From Stictocephala bisonia (taxonomy: Eukaryota > Arthropoda > Insecta > Hemiptera > Membracidae), in NCBI GenBank assembly GCA_035578905.1, contig JAQJVL010000280.1, positions 372,001 to 436,000 of the forward strand: a stretch of DNA of 64,000 bases, given 5' to 3'. Below are positions 24,084 through 36,616 of this stretch, piece after piece. Each line of letters starts with the position of its first letter. Position 1 is the stretch's first letter. A program made the translations under genes and the position numbers. Below the pieces are notes generated by a model that saw only the letters and a list, made by a program, of their open reading frames with translations, ran no database searches and was not told the origin of the DNA.

Positions 24084-26344
24084 ATGACTTCATCGGGAAA
24101 AGCAATAAAATGGAGTGTTGAAAATACATGTAAATTAATCGAACTTTATAGAGAAAGTAAATTGTTATGGGATGCCCGACACCCTGATTATAAAAATCGT
24201 TATAAAAAGGCAGACGCCTTAAAGGAAATAGGAATATTGTGTAATGTTTCTTCAGAGGAAGTAGACAGAAAGATAAAAAACATCAATACCCAGTACCAAA
24301 GAGAATACAGAAATTATCAGTTATTGAAAAAATCCGGAGCTGGTAAAACTTTCGTTTCGAAGTGGTTTGGTTATTCACTATTAAGTTTCTTAAAAGATAA
24401 AAACAAGCCAAGACCAAGTGGGAATATAGGCGGATTATCGAATACACAGGTAGATATTTATTTATTTATTTTTATTTATTAGATATAAAATTTACATATA
24501 TTTATGCATTATTTATTTACTTATATTTATTCATTATACATTCTATCATGTTATCCTTAAAAATCAGTACTTTTGCTCAATAGATTAACAAAATTTTAAC
24601 TGCCATGGAACTTGTTATTAGTTATTAATAATTAGAATAATAAATCATTAAATCAATTAAAAAATCATTTTCCCCTAAAAAATCAGTACTTTTGCTCAAT
24701 AGATTAACAAAATTTTAACTGCCATGGAACTTGACCTTGCTCAGACATAAAATATTCAGCAAATTCTTTTCTTATTTCCATAGCTTCTACAGATGATTTT
24801 CTTGCAGTCTGTTGTAGATTAAAAAACGACTGTAAAGTTTGTTGATCTTTTCTCCATGCGCCATTTTCTAGTGTACCACTATCAATATGTTCTACATCAA
24901 AGCTGTTTGGTGGATTATATTTATTTTTCGACAAGACACACCTTAGATAATTATGCAAACAAATGCATGCCAAAGTCACTTTTTCTACCTTTTCTGGTTG
25001 TAACAGCATTGGTTTGCGAAACACTCGAAACACAGACGCTAAAATGCCAAACACATTTTCAACTATTCTTCGAGCACGTGAAATTCGGTAATTGAAGACA
25101 CGTTCTATTGACCCCTTATCTTGATGGCCGCTATATGGTTTCATAATGCATGGTTTAAGGGGGAAAGCATCATCTGCGACTAAAACATAAGGACTTTCTT
25201 TGTCCCTTCCAAGAAGAACACGTTTTTGTGGCAAATTTAGTTTTCCTTCAACCAATAGTTTGTAAAATGGCGTATTTTTAAAAACACCTCCGTCAGAGAT
25301 TCGTCCTTGACAACCAACGTTTGCATACAGAAAATTATAATTTGCGTCAACAACAGCAAAAAGAACTACACTGAATGTTCCTTTATAGTTAAAAAATTCA
25401 CTGCCACTGAATGTAGGTGCCTCGATTACAATGTGCTTTCCGTCCATTGCGCCTATGCAATGTGGAAAGTGCCAAATCTTGTTGAAATCATCGCTAACTT
25501 TTTCCCATTCCTCTTCACTTTTAGGAGTCTGAAATAAAATACAAATTAAATTTAATTGAAAGTTCTTATTATATATTTTTTTAATATACATTTTTTTAAT
25601 ATATTTTTATGCAGTTTTTAATAACATACATTCTTTACTTTACAGGAAAGTGATGATTCAGACAGTGATGAAGAGGCAAAAGAATCCGAAACAAATGACG
25701 ATGATACCGCTAGCGTCAGCCAGAGTACAAGTAATATGGGAGAATTACAAGAAAACTACGAAGATTTGCAGGCTCAAAAGGAAATTACTGATAAAAACAC
25801 CAAAAGCTTAAAAGCAAAATCTACCACACCAAAGAAAAGAGTTCTAACCACTAGTGAGAAGCAAAATGCAGAAGTTTATGGAATGCTACAAGAAGTATAT
25901 AAAAAAAATCAGCAAGGAACATCTGTACAACCCGATGATTTTGATATATTTGGTGAGCTAGTTGCTAGAAAAGTGCGAAAACTTCGTACTCCTTATGCGC
26001 AAGCTACTGTGCAGCATTTGATCAATGATCTTCTCTACAAAGCAGAAATAGGAGAATATGACCAACCAAAAAACACAGAAACTCAAGAGCAATTGACACC
26101 GTTCCTTCATTTTCGATCTCCAATTGCAGTTCACACTAGTTCTACAGATACAAACAACCACAATTATATGAGTCCAGATTATTCAAACCCACCCAGCGTT
26201 CAAACCTCAAATCCATCCAGCGTTCCAACCTACGAGATACTGACTAGTCCGTCTTGCTCATCGAATCAACATACCACCCAGATTGATGAATCCTGGCCAG
26301 CTACGCGGATAACAACAAATGAATCAGCTCAGTCATACATGTAA
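24084..26344 (+). CDS. MADF-BESS DNA-binding protein of the Harbinger element (2 exons)
   Basis: Exons are 24084-24449 and 25646-26344, joined in phase 0 by donor CAG|GTAGAT and acceptor TTTACAG|GAAAG, giving 354 residues. ATG 24084 is chosen because the longer ORF upstream begins at a TTG. Residues about 10-105 form a MADF (Myb/SANT-like) domain, with WSVENTCKLIELYRESKLLW and later FVSKWFGYSLLSFL. An acidic Ser-rich stretch follows the junction. Around residues 195-240 (DFDIFGELVARKVRKL...) is a BESS-type motif. In Harbinger elements such a protein typically helps the transposase enter the nucleus and bind the ends. AATAAA at 26362-26367 is a likely polyadenylation signal. The intron contains the 3' exon of the opposite-strand transposase. 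Confidence 0.88.
24559..24733. repeat. 56-bp direct duplication at the transposase 3' end
   Basis: The segment 24678-24733, which covers the last transposase codons and stop, is copied at 24559-24614, 119 bp away, almost unchanged (AAATCAGTACTTTTGCTCAA ... GCCATGGAACTTG). It lies downstream of the transposase and does not alter the reading frame. Confidence 0.85.
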
Positions 26345-26894
26345 TTTTCAGATACATTCCAAATAAAAGTTATTTTAAAAAAATCAGTTTATTTTTTAAC
26401 AGCTACCTATTAATAATGTTAAATTTTACCTTGACATATGTATTTAGGGCACTTATGAGAGCATCGCAGGTTTCTGGAATTATTACTGATATTGCCTGTT
26501 TGGATACTTTGAAAAGATACATCAGACTCTGGTAATACTCCCCAGTTGCCAAAAATCTTAAAGTAATCACTAAACGTTCTGTTACACTAATGGCATTTCG
26601 AAAATTTGTATTTTTCTTCTGTATCGAGGGTCCAATGATTTCTATTAGATTTTCAAGATCAGTACTGGTCATTCTTAAAAAGTTTTTGAAGCTGCATCGC
26701 ATTTCTCCACTAATACCTCTATCGTCTTTTCTTAAATCTTCCAATAGTTCCTCAACATAGTTTTTTTGTCGGTTCTTCAAGCTCGGCCTAACCCAAAAAC
26801 GTTTTTTCTTTTTTTGGTTTTGGAATAGAAAACCAGCTGCCATAATAAATAATTCATTGTTCCTTTGTAATTCCAAATTTCGAGCTCGCCACAT
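24704..26894 (-). CDS. HARBI1-like DDE transposase (2 exons)
   Basis: Exon 1 is 26894-26430 and exon 2 is 25528-24704. They join in phase 0 (donor TGTCAAG|GTAAAA, acceptor ATTTCAG|ACTCC), giving 429 residues, a normal length for HARBI1-type proteins. Exon 1 holds an N-terminal helix-turn-helix region (SVTERLVITLRFLATGEYY...FKVSKQAISVIIPE). Exon 2 is the DDE_Tnp_4 catalytic domain: IGAMDGKH (Asp about 184), VLVADDAFPL (Asp about 274) and RRIVENVFGIL (Glu about 312) are all present. No stop or frameshift was seen. The intron contains exon 2 of the MADF gene on the other strand. The enzyme would cut and rejoin the element ends at TTA targets. Confidence 0.92.
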
Positions 26895-27302
26895 TTTCTA
26901 TCGGGATCACAAAGTTGACTGATTTTTGTTTTCATATGTGGACAGCAGTTGACAATTAGTTCCTGTTTTCGAAAACTTGCAGTTTTGTTGTGTTGCTGAT
27001 TTGTTGGAGTTTTTGTTTTGTTGGTTTGGTGTGGACCCGGCATTAGGTCAACTCGTGCATGCACAGGTAGCGGAAAGGTGGAACCTAGCAATTAACCTAG
27101 AAAAGCGGTGCAGAAGACAACTGGAGTAGAGTGGGGGGGATGCATCACTGGAGGGGAAAATGACGGGAGAAAAACCCAAAATATACACCACAATTACACC
27201 TCGTGCGAGTTCAAGGCAAACCTGAAACATCTTTAAGCGTAGGCATACCTCTCCACAATTATTTATTTAGTTAAAAGAACGTTCGTCCACGCGATCCGTT
27301 TC

Positions 27303-30300
27303 CGAACAGTCTCCAAGTTCTCTCTATAAACTGTGCGATAGGAAGGTTCTTAGTTTACAGCAAGTCACGCAACAGTTTCCATGTTCTCTCTATAAACTGT
27401 GCGATAGGATGGTCCTTAGTTTACAGCAAATCACGAAACAGTTTCTATGTTCTCTCTATAAACTGTGCGATAGGATGGTCCTTAGTTTACAGCAAATCAC
27501 GCAACAGTTTCCATGTTCTCTCTATAAACTGTGCGATAGGATGGTCCTTAGTTTACAGCAAGTCACGCAACAGTTTCCATGTTCTCTCTATAAACTGTGC
27601 GATAGGATGGTCCTTAGTTTACAGCAAATCACGAAACAGTTTCTATGTTCTCTCTATAAACTGTGCGATAGGATGGTCCTTAGTTTACAGCAAATCACGA
27701 AACAGTTTCTATGTTCTCTCTATAAACTGTGCGATAGGATGGTCCTTAGTTTACAGCAAGTCACGCAACAGTTTCCATGTTCTCTCTATAAACTGTGCGA
27801 TAGGATGGTCCTTAGTTTACAGCAAATCACGCAACAGTTTCCATGTTCTCTCTGCAAACTGTGAGATAGGATGGTCCTTAGTTTACAGCAAATCACGCAA
27901 TAGTTTCCATGTTCTCTCTATAAACTGTGCGATAGGGTAGTCCTTAGTTTACAGCAAATCACGCAACAGTTTCCATGTTCTCTCTGCAAACTGTGAGATA
28001 GGATGGTCCTTAGTTTACAGCAAATCACGCAACAGTCTCCAAGTTCTCTCTGCAAACTGTGAGATAGGATGGTCCTTAGTTTACAGCAAATCACGCAATA
28101 GTTTCCATGTTCTCTCTATAAACTGTGCGATAGGGTAGTCCTTAGTTTACAGCAAATCACGCAACAGTTTCCATGTTCTCTCTGCAAACTGTGAGATAGG
28201 ATGGTCCTTAGTTTACAGCAAATCACGCAATAGTTTCCATGTTCTCTCTATAAACTGTGCGAGAGGAAGTCCTTAGTTTACAGCAAATCACGCAACAGTT
28301 TCCATGTTCTCTCTGCAAACTGTGAGATAGGATGGTCCTTAGTTTACAGCAAATCACGCAACAGCTTCTATGTTCTCTCTATAAACTGTGCGATAGGATG
28401 GTCCTTAGTTTACAGCAAATCACGCAACAGTTTCCATGTTCTCTCTGCAAACTGTGAGATAGGATGGTCCTTAGTTTACAGCAAATCACGCAACAGTCTC
28501 CAAGTTCTCTCTATAAACTGTGCGAGAGGAAGTCCTTAGTTTACAGCAAATCACGCAACAGTTTCCATGTTCTCTCTATAAACTGTGCGAGAGGAAGTCC
28601 TTAGTTTACAGCAAATCACGCAACAGCTTCTATGTTCTCTCTATAAACTGTGAGATAGGATGGTCCTTAGTTTACAGCAAATCACGCAACAGTTTCCATG
28701 TTCTCTCTATAAACTGTGAGATAGGGTAGTCCTTAGTTTACAGCAAATCACGCAACAGCTTCTATGTTCTCTCTATAAACTGTGCAATAGGGTAGTCCTT
28801 AGTTTACAGCAAATCACGCAACAGCTTCTATGTTCTCTCTATAAACTGTGCAATAGGGTAGTCCTTAGTTTACAGCAAATCACGCAACAGCTTCTATGTT
28901 CTCTCTATAAACTGTGCGATAGGGTAGGTCCTTAGTTTACAGCAAATCACGCAACAGCTTCTATGTTCTCTCTATAAACTGTGCGATAGGGTAGGTCCTT
29001 AGTTTACAGCAAATCACGCAACAGTTTCCATGTTCTCTCTATAAACTGTGCGATAGGATGGTCCTTAGTTTACAGCAAATCACGCAACAGTTTCCATGTT
29101 CTCTCAATAAACTGTGCGATAGGATGGTCCTTAGTTTACAGCAAATCACGCAACAGCTTCTATGTTCTCTCTATAAACTGTGCGATAGGATGGTCCTTAG
29201 TTTACAGCAAATCACGCAACAGTTTCCATGTTCTCTCTATAAACTGTGCGATAGGATGGTCCTTAGTTTACAGCAAATCACGCAACAGTTTCCATGTTCT
29301 CTCAATAAACTGTGCGATAGGGTAGTCCTTAGTTTACAGCAAATCACGCAACAGTTTCCATGTTCTCTCTATAAACTGTGCGATAGGGATGTCCTTAGTT
29401 TACAGCAAATCACGCAACAGTTTCCATGTTCTCTCTGCTAAACTGTGAGATAGGATGGTCCTTAGTTTACAGCAAATCACGCAAAAGTTTCATGTTCTCT
29501 CTATAAACTGTGCGATAGGGTAGTCCTTAGTTTACAGCAAATCACGCAACAGTTTCCATGTTCTCTCAATAAACTGTGCGATAGGTTGGTCCTTAGTTTT
29601 ACAGCAAATCACGCAACAGTTTCCATGTTCTCTCAATAAACTGTGCGATAGGGTAGGTCCTTAGTTTACAGCAAATCACGCGACAGTTTCCATGTTCTCT
29701 CTATAAACTGTGCGATAGGGTAGTCCTTAGTTTACAGCAAATCACGCAATCAGCTTTCTATGTTCTCTCTATAAACTGTGCGATAGGGTAGTCCTTAGTT
29801 TACAGCAAATCACGCAACAGCTTCTATGTTCTCTTAATAAACTGTGCGATAGGATGGTCCTTAGTTTACAGCAAATCACGCAACAGCTTCTATGTTCTCT
29901 CTATAAACTGTGCGATAGGTAGGTCCTTAGTTTACAGCAAATCACGCAACAGTTTCCATGTTCTCTCTATAAACTGTGAGATAGGGTAGTCCTTAGTTTA
30001 CAGCAAATCACGCAACAGTTTCCATGTTCTCTCTATAAACTGTGAGATAGGATGGTCCTTAGTTTACAGCAAATCACGCAACAGTTTCTATGTTCTCTCT
30101 ATAAACTGTGAGATAGGATGGTCCTTAGTTTACAGCAAATCACGCAACAGTTTCTATGTTCTCTCTATAAACTGTGCAATAGGGTAGTCCTTAGTTTACA
30201 GCAAATCACGCAACAGTTTCTATGTTCTCTCTATAAACTGTGAGATAGGATGGTCCTTAGTTTACAGCAAATCACGCAACAGTTTCTATGTTCTCTCTAT

Positions 30301-31137
30301 AAACTGTGAGATAGGATGGTCCTTAGTTTACAGCAAATCACGCAACAGTTTCCATGTTCTCTCTATAAACTGTGAGATAGGATGGTCCTTAGTTTACAGC
30401 AAATCACGCAACAGCTTCTATGTTCTCTCTATAAACTGTGAGATAGGATGGTCCTTAGTTTACAGCAAATCACGCAACAGTTTCTATGTTCTCTCTATAA
30501 ACTGTGAGATAGGATGGTCCTTAGTTTACAGCAAATCACGCAACAGTTTCCATGTTCTCTCTATAAACTGTGCGATAGGGTAGTCCTTAGTTTACAGCAA
30601 ATCACGCAACAGCTTCTATGTTCTCTCTGCAAACTGTGAGATAGGATGGTCCTTAGTTTACAGCAAATCACGCAACAGTTTCCATGTTCTCTCTATAAAC
30701 TGTGCGATAGGATGGTCCTTAGTTTACAGCAAGTCACGCAACAGTTTCCATGTTCTCTCTATAAACTGTGCGATAGGGTAGTCCTTAGTTTACAGCAAAT
30801 CACGCAACAGCTTCTATGTTCTCTCAATAAACTGTGCGATAGGATGGTCCTTAGTTTACAGCAAGTCACGCAACAGTTTCCATGTTCTCTCTATAAACTG
30901 TGCGATAGGGTAGTCCTTAGTTTACAGCAAATCACGCAACAGTTTCCATGTTCTCTCAATAAACTGTGCGATAGGATGGTCCTTAGTTTACAGCAAATCA
31001 CGCAATAGTTTCCATGTTCTCTCAATAAACTGTGAGATAGGATGGTCCTTAGTTTACAGCAAATCACGCAACAGTTTCCATGTTCTTTCTATAAACTGTG
31101 CGATAGGATGGTCCTTAGTTTACAACAAGTCATGCAA
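27303..31137. repeat. 66-bp satellite array, about 58 copies
   Basis: A 66-bp unit (CCTTAGTTTACAGCAAATCA...GTTCTCTCTATAAACTGTGC...) runs head to tail for 3.8 kb. Sites vary in a mosaic way: GCGATAGG/GAGATAGG/GCAATAGG, TTCCATG/TTCTATG, CTATAAAC/CTGCAAAC/CAATAAAC and AAATCACG/AAGTCACG. Occasional 1-bp insertions occur (GGGTAGGTCC). As 66 is 22 codons and one frame is open, several ORFs result (unit MVLSLQQITQQFPCSLYKLC plus DR). They are broken by indels and have no promoter or domain support. Confidence 0.97.
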
Positions 31138-31140
31138 GTT

Positions 31141-31803
31141 TTCGATTCCTGTTGTGAAATCTGTTTTCATTTCCATTCTTGAAATAAGCAATTACCCAAA
31201 ATAACGTAGTTTCTAAATTATTTGTAATTTGTTATTTGAACGTTATTTGTCCTGATAAAAACGACAGGCACAACATTATTGTAAGATTTACAATTTGATA
31301 ACTTTTACACATTTGATAACAGGATCAACGATAAGACTTGACTCACATTTGTACTGTGGGATTTATGATATTGATATTCAGAACGCTTTCCAGAAACCAA
31401 GAAACCGCAGAAGTTCAGAAGTCGTTCATGTAGCTTCTATTTAATAATACCAACCAATTTATCCAAATTTCATTATAGTGCAAGAAACCAGGTAAACAAT
31501 TGTAGGAAAGTTCCCATTAAAAAGAAAGGTGATATATGGATTTGGAACCTCCTGAAACTTGTTAAGGAAGTTTCAGAAATATACCAGATACCAGTTGTAA
31601 AGTCCGGAAATAGCCCATTTACATAGTAAACAAAAATAGTACATGATTGGGATAAATCGAAAAATGCAATGCATATTTTAATGAAAATTAGTACCTAGGG
31701 GTTTTTAAGGTGGAATTTCAACGTAGAAAATATTGTAAAACAAAATGGTGGATGGTGTATTGTGCTTTCCGCCATTATCACGATTGTTGCGAATAAAAGT
31801 TAT

Positions 31804-31808
<5 letters not shown>
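31141..31808. other. Non-coding stretch, nothing recognised
   Basis: AT-rich sequence with no gene or defined repeat. Confidence 0.5.
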
Positions 31809-31874
<66 letters not shown>

Positions 31875-31884
31875 GACAACAATT

Positions 31885-31920
<36 letters not shown>

Positions 31921-31936
31921 ATATATATATATCCAA
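31809..31936. repeat. (TA)n microsatellites
   Basis: A long uninterrupted TA run (31809-31868) is followed by AGGTAGACAACAATTATCC and two further TA runs joined by ATTGGA, to about 31936. Confidence 0.95.
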
Positions 31937-33326
31937 TTTATTCAAAATCATATTTACGTACTTATGAAAGCTGCTAATTACTAATGAAAAATTCGTAAAA
32001 ATAAAGATAGTGGATCAGAAATGTATAAAAAACGTAATACTATAGATTTGTATTCAAAATAATTAACTAGGGGTTTCATAGGTCGCTTATTGTGATTTCA
32101 ACAACAAAATAATGACACGCTGAAGTAGTGGATGAAAAATTCAAGTTTTCACCATTTTCACAAATTTGACGTAATAAAAAAGAAATATATAAAAATCATA
32201 CTTTTTGTTTATAGGTTATATTTATGGATTAATAATAGTTGTAAATAAATTGCGGAAGTTGCGGAAAATGTTGAAAAATCGATCGTGGTTGGAAAATTAA
32301 AGAAATCATATATGAATATTTTATGAAAAATAGTTGATAAAGGGTTTTGGGCCCTTGATCACAATTTTATCTTACATAAAATTATAAAACAAAGTCGCGA
32401 ATAGAAAATCTTGGATTTCCAACATGTTTCACTACTGGTACGAAAAGTTTTACAAAAAACACGTAAACTTCAAAACATCCATATTATGCTTGTTGACAGC
32501 TGTCAATTGTCAAAATTGATAATATGATATAACTTTTTTATCTACCGACTTTAAAAACAATACATTTTATACGGAAAATATAAAATTAACTTTTAAAACA
32601 TTATTAGTTTTGAAGGTATTACTAAAGTTTAGTGTTTAGTACAAAAATCACCTTTCATCAATAACTTTTTTCTGTTAAAGATATTTTGATGTCTAACTGT
32701 GTTGATGGGAGGTGTTGTTCGCGTCCACAGACATACCCCCTGGGTAGTTATAAACAAGCAACAAATCTGGGGTAGCCTGAAGAGTAGCCCCTGTAAAAGT
32801 ACCCCCTCCCCTCCCAGTGGAGTCATGCGTCACTTGGACGTCACAGCTGGGGGGGGGGGTACTTTTCCAGTCGCGAACACTCCTCACAGTGATATTTCAG
32901 CTGTTTGTTCATTTTGAAACTATTAAATGGTATATTTATTATAATTGAATGATATTACGTAATGAATTAAGATGATAATGCAATAATTAGGGCCGTACTG
33001 GGTGGATTTGTTATGACTGGAAAAGTACCCTTCCCGCCCGTGGTTTACGGCCTGGAAAAGTACCCCCCCCCCCCCCCAAGACTTGTTGAGCGGAATGTAT
33101 CAGGAATATTGAAGACGTTTTCGTTTTGTATTTGATGCCTCGGTACAGGGAATAGACATAATATATATTATATTCTGTGTGCATTGGTGTATTATGAATT
33201 ATAAATAACGTGGACATTCGTTACTATATAGGAAATATAACATTTTCTGTTTTTTTAACGTAATCCTGATCAACTAAGTAATCAATTTCGACTAAGTAAT
33301 TCAATAACGATAATTGTTGTCTACCT
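31866..33326. repeat. 20-bp perfect inverted repeat 1.4 kb apart
   Basis: ATAAGGTAGACAACAATTAT at about 31866 and its exact reverse complement ATAATTGTTGTCTACCTTAT ending about 33326 bracket 1.46 kb. This could be the ends of a non-autonomous element inserted in TA repeats, but there is no ORF and no other support. Confidence 0.4.
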
Positions 33327-35305
33327 TATGAAAATTAGTTAAGCATTATTAGTTTTGTAGTAATTTAGCAAATTAGCCTAATGCTGAGTTGTTTAAATAA
33401 TTTAAATAAAAATCGATTAATGCTAATACAATAGGCTAAATTACTACAATTAAGGACAGAATTTCAAAAATATATGAAATCCATACTATCAAGATAATTA
33501 TACTTTGGTAATAGTCAATAGTCATTTATTAGGCCACAAATAACAAAAATACATTGCATTGGCTAAGTCAAATGTGCTATTATTAGTTATGTAATATTAT
33601 GTTGATGCTGTGACTTTTGGGATGCCTAGCATGATATTAAATGATAAGTGAAATTCGGCGTGATAAACCGGTCTCTTCATTTGGTCTCTAGCTATTTAGC
33701 CTATACATACATAAACACATCACATACATAAAAATTATCTATAGCCAAAACCACATTTCTTACATTCAGGGGGATTTAAAACAGATTTCTAGACGAGACT
33801 GTAAAGTTTTGTACACTACCACAATAAATCCATCCTCTATGCACTTGGGAAAAGTTTTATGTCCATCCAATACAAAAAGTGATTTTAAAAATTCCGAAAA
33901 TATTAATACGGTTTTATATAAATTGTTATTTATTTTTTACATAGGACTTCAATTTCTTATTCGAGTTTAACTGGCTTTAACATAAAGATATTAATTGTAA
34001 TTTTACCACCCAGTATAATTATTCAAAAAAATGGGCTGATATTCCGAAATGCAAGTAGAAAAAAATAAATTAAGGTTCTTTGATTATATTCCATTATATT
34101 ATTGCTAAACATTATTACAAAACTTAAAAAAAAAAAAAAAAAAACATGCCATATATTTAGACATTTTTCAAGTTGTAGTGATTATGGTATCCTACTTAAA
34201 AAGTACAATAAAATAAGCGCAATCGAGTTTGATACTGTATTATATAAGTAGATAAATATTCAACGCGCAGAATTATTTGTGTTGAATTGTTTCGTATTTA
34301 TGTTGTCTGGAGATTGTTTTTTCTTACCAAGACAGTCATTGGTAAAACCTACTAAAAATAACAAGGTATCCATTTGAATTTAAACCGGGATACAATATCA
34401 AAAGTAAAACAATATTCGACGTTTACTGAATGTTATGTTTGTAAGAAATTCGGTAGCCATGCTGATTCGGTGTTTGACGTGAACGGTCCCTTTTGCAAGT
34501 TGTAATAAAAATATAAACTGATATGTATGTAACTGCATTTTTCCATAGTAATGTCGTGTTTACAATAGCCTATACATTTCGAGAGTTACAACTAAGAACG
34601 CAGTTTACCGACTATCTTGAATAAAATAAACGGTTCCTTAAAAAACCAACAGGTATACTTGTCATAAATATAACATTCTGAAAGTGGAAAATATGTAATA
34701 GAATGTATTTGACTCTGTATAAAAATTGTGTCGTTATCGGATTGATAGTTAAATGGTGAATACATAAAGATGACGGAATGATAAAAAAATGAAAAACTCG
34801 GTACGACGATACCGGTTCTTTCTGTCTCACTGTGTAAAATATTAATCCGTATGATTAACATTTAATAGTGAAATTAATTTATGTAGATTTTCCCACATTG
34901 TTTATGTGTCTAGCTAGGTAAATAAATTATAGACTTCAAAACTACAGTCCACAACCAGTAGCTTTAAAACGCCTGCAACTTGGCTGCGGCAATCTCAATG
35001 CCGAACCAGCCTGGGGTACTTTATAGGGGCTACTTTTCCACCTCGTACACAGCCGGCCAGGGGGGGGTGTACATTTCTAAAGGCTAGAAATCCGATAAAA
35101 ACTCGCCGTTATGATTACAAATTTATATTAGACTATATCATTACATTCAACGGGTTTACTAGATTGGTCGCAGGGGAGGACTTTTTCAGTCGCGGACACC
35201 AGTTTCGTCAGCTGTCCAAATAACGTTTTCGTGACGTCAAAGTGACGTAGGTAGTTGCTGGGGGTGGGGTACTTTTCCAGGGGCTACTTTTCCGCTACCC
35301 CCAAG
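32768..35305. mobile_element. Candidate element with GGAAAAGTACCCC repeats and G/C runs
   Basis: The left edge reads CTGGGGTAGCC...GTAGCCCCTGTAAAAGTACC. The right edge, inverted, reads TTGGGGGTAGCGGAAAAG then TAGCCCCTGGAAAAGTACC. The motif GGAAAAGTA(C/G)CCC recurs in both orientations near 32858, 33019, 33053, 35027, 35268 and 35283. G11 (32849-32859) and C15 (33063-33077) runs adjoin it. Both ends also contain CGTCAC/GACGTC and CAGCTG sequence. No transposase ORF was found, so this is probably a non-autonomous element; the boundaries are approximate. Confidence 0.45.
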
Positions 35306-36616
35306 TCTGGTAGCTGGACTGTTAGGAATTTGTGATTTCCCAGGTGTATCTACCATACATAAAACCAACTTTGATGAAACACGTCCAGACCTCCCTCAAT
35401 CCCTGTATGGCTTATGTATGTTATTTCATTAATATTTCCTCATTAGAATTTGTTGCATTTTCAATTTGTTGTGTTATTAAACAGATGTCGTGTGTGTTTT
35501 AGTGATGAGAGGTTCCATAATCAAGACGAAGTTCCTCTTGCCTGCTAGGACGCACTATTTTGTATTGTAGACTCATTCGAACTATAGACATTGCACAGGG
35601 ATCAATGTGAATGTGTAAAGTCAGTTCGTTGTATGGCCATTCACTGACTTAGCTACGGCTGCACCGGTTCTCGTCCCCTTCACATTGATAATCACTTTTT
35701 TGTGCAGTTATATAACTAGCTTGATATTTCTATGTGAAAGATGTCTTTAATTCTAAAAATATAACAATTTTTATGCCATTATACAATGAATATTAATGTC
35801 AACAATTATTATAGCATATTAAATATTTTGTAACTTTTTATAGTGGGTCTATATCTGATAATCTATAAAAATATGCAGATTTAAAAAAATAAAGACAGCT
35901 GTTAACATTACCTATCTTTTTCTATAGTAGTCTGTTGTTCTATTGAGCCGTTTAGCATAACTCCCAACGGACTGTGACGTCATGGAGTTGCCACTTCCTC
36001 GCGGGAAAGCGGTCACTTCCGACAGAAACGTTGCGTCATTTGACCAAACACCCAGATGTAAGGAGGATACGGGAACTTCGACCATCACTTTCCTGAAGTT
36101 AGTTATTCATGAGCGTAACGATACAGATCATTATGTATAGATAATAAAACGATCTGTATCGTAATAACAACAGTATAAAGTGCACGTAGACTTTGTTCGA
36201 AAAGATGTTGTCGACAAATGAATGTATGCATTGCAGGGCTAATCATTTTATTCTCCTTCCTTAACAGTATATAGTTTTGAAATGTAGTCTGTGGAGATAG
36301 CATTGTTTGTTTAGAATACTCCTCGCTTCCTTCTCTTCTTTCTATAGTATTGAGGCATTCCTGACGTGCCAGTCAGTTTCATAATGTTTTAGTTCATTTG
36401 ATGATAAGATTAAAGTATAAGTTATCTTCGGTAATTTTAATTTTATTATTGATATTTTTGTTACCGTGTATACTTGTTTTAATGACGCAATTAAGCAGTA
36501 ATGTACTGTCACAATAAAAGATATTTGATTTGATTTCTGCCAGTGGATAAATTTCCTGCTATGCAATGGCTCTCTGCTCCCGGTTATGTTCATCTTAGTC
36601 CTGCACAGTTGGTTTC
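35306..36616. other. Non-coding stretch with a LINE-tail-like sequence
   Basis: No gene seen. At 36508-36537 CACAATAAAAGATA followed by TTTGATTTGATTT resembles a LINE 3' end on the plus strand and matches in form the one at 2465-2530. Confidence 0.4.

Larger units (their letters stand above)
23810..27042. mobile_element. Complete PIF/Harbinger DNA transposon
   Basis: The element is 3233 bp. Both ends start TGCCGGGTCCACACCAAACC and the inverted repeats are identical for 27 bases. TTA lies on each side (23807-23809 and 27043-27045), the 3-bp target duplication diagnostic of PIF/Harbinger. Inside are the two genes of such elements: a DDE transposase (-) and a MADF-BESS DNA-binding protein (+). 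Both reading frames are open after removal of one intron each, and the TIRs are identical, so the insertion looks recent and may be autonomous. Confidence 0.95.

Noticed and set aside
24856..25537. Plus-strand ORFs inside the Harbinger transposase exon
   Set aside because: Antisense shadows of the catalytic domain with DDE motifs on the minus strand.
27409..31008. Several open reading frames of 69-151 codons with repeated MVLSLQQITQQF
   Set aside because: They arise because the 66-bp unit is a multiple of three with one stop-free frame; they break at 1-bp indels and show no gene signals.
27303..31137. CRISPR array
   Set aside because: The units are contiguous with no unique spacers, no cas genes are present, and the genome is animal.
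31705..31890. Minus-strand ORF with an IYIYIY run
   Set aside because: Translation of a TA microsatellite.
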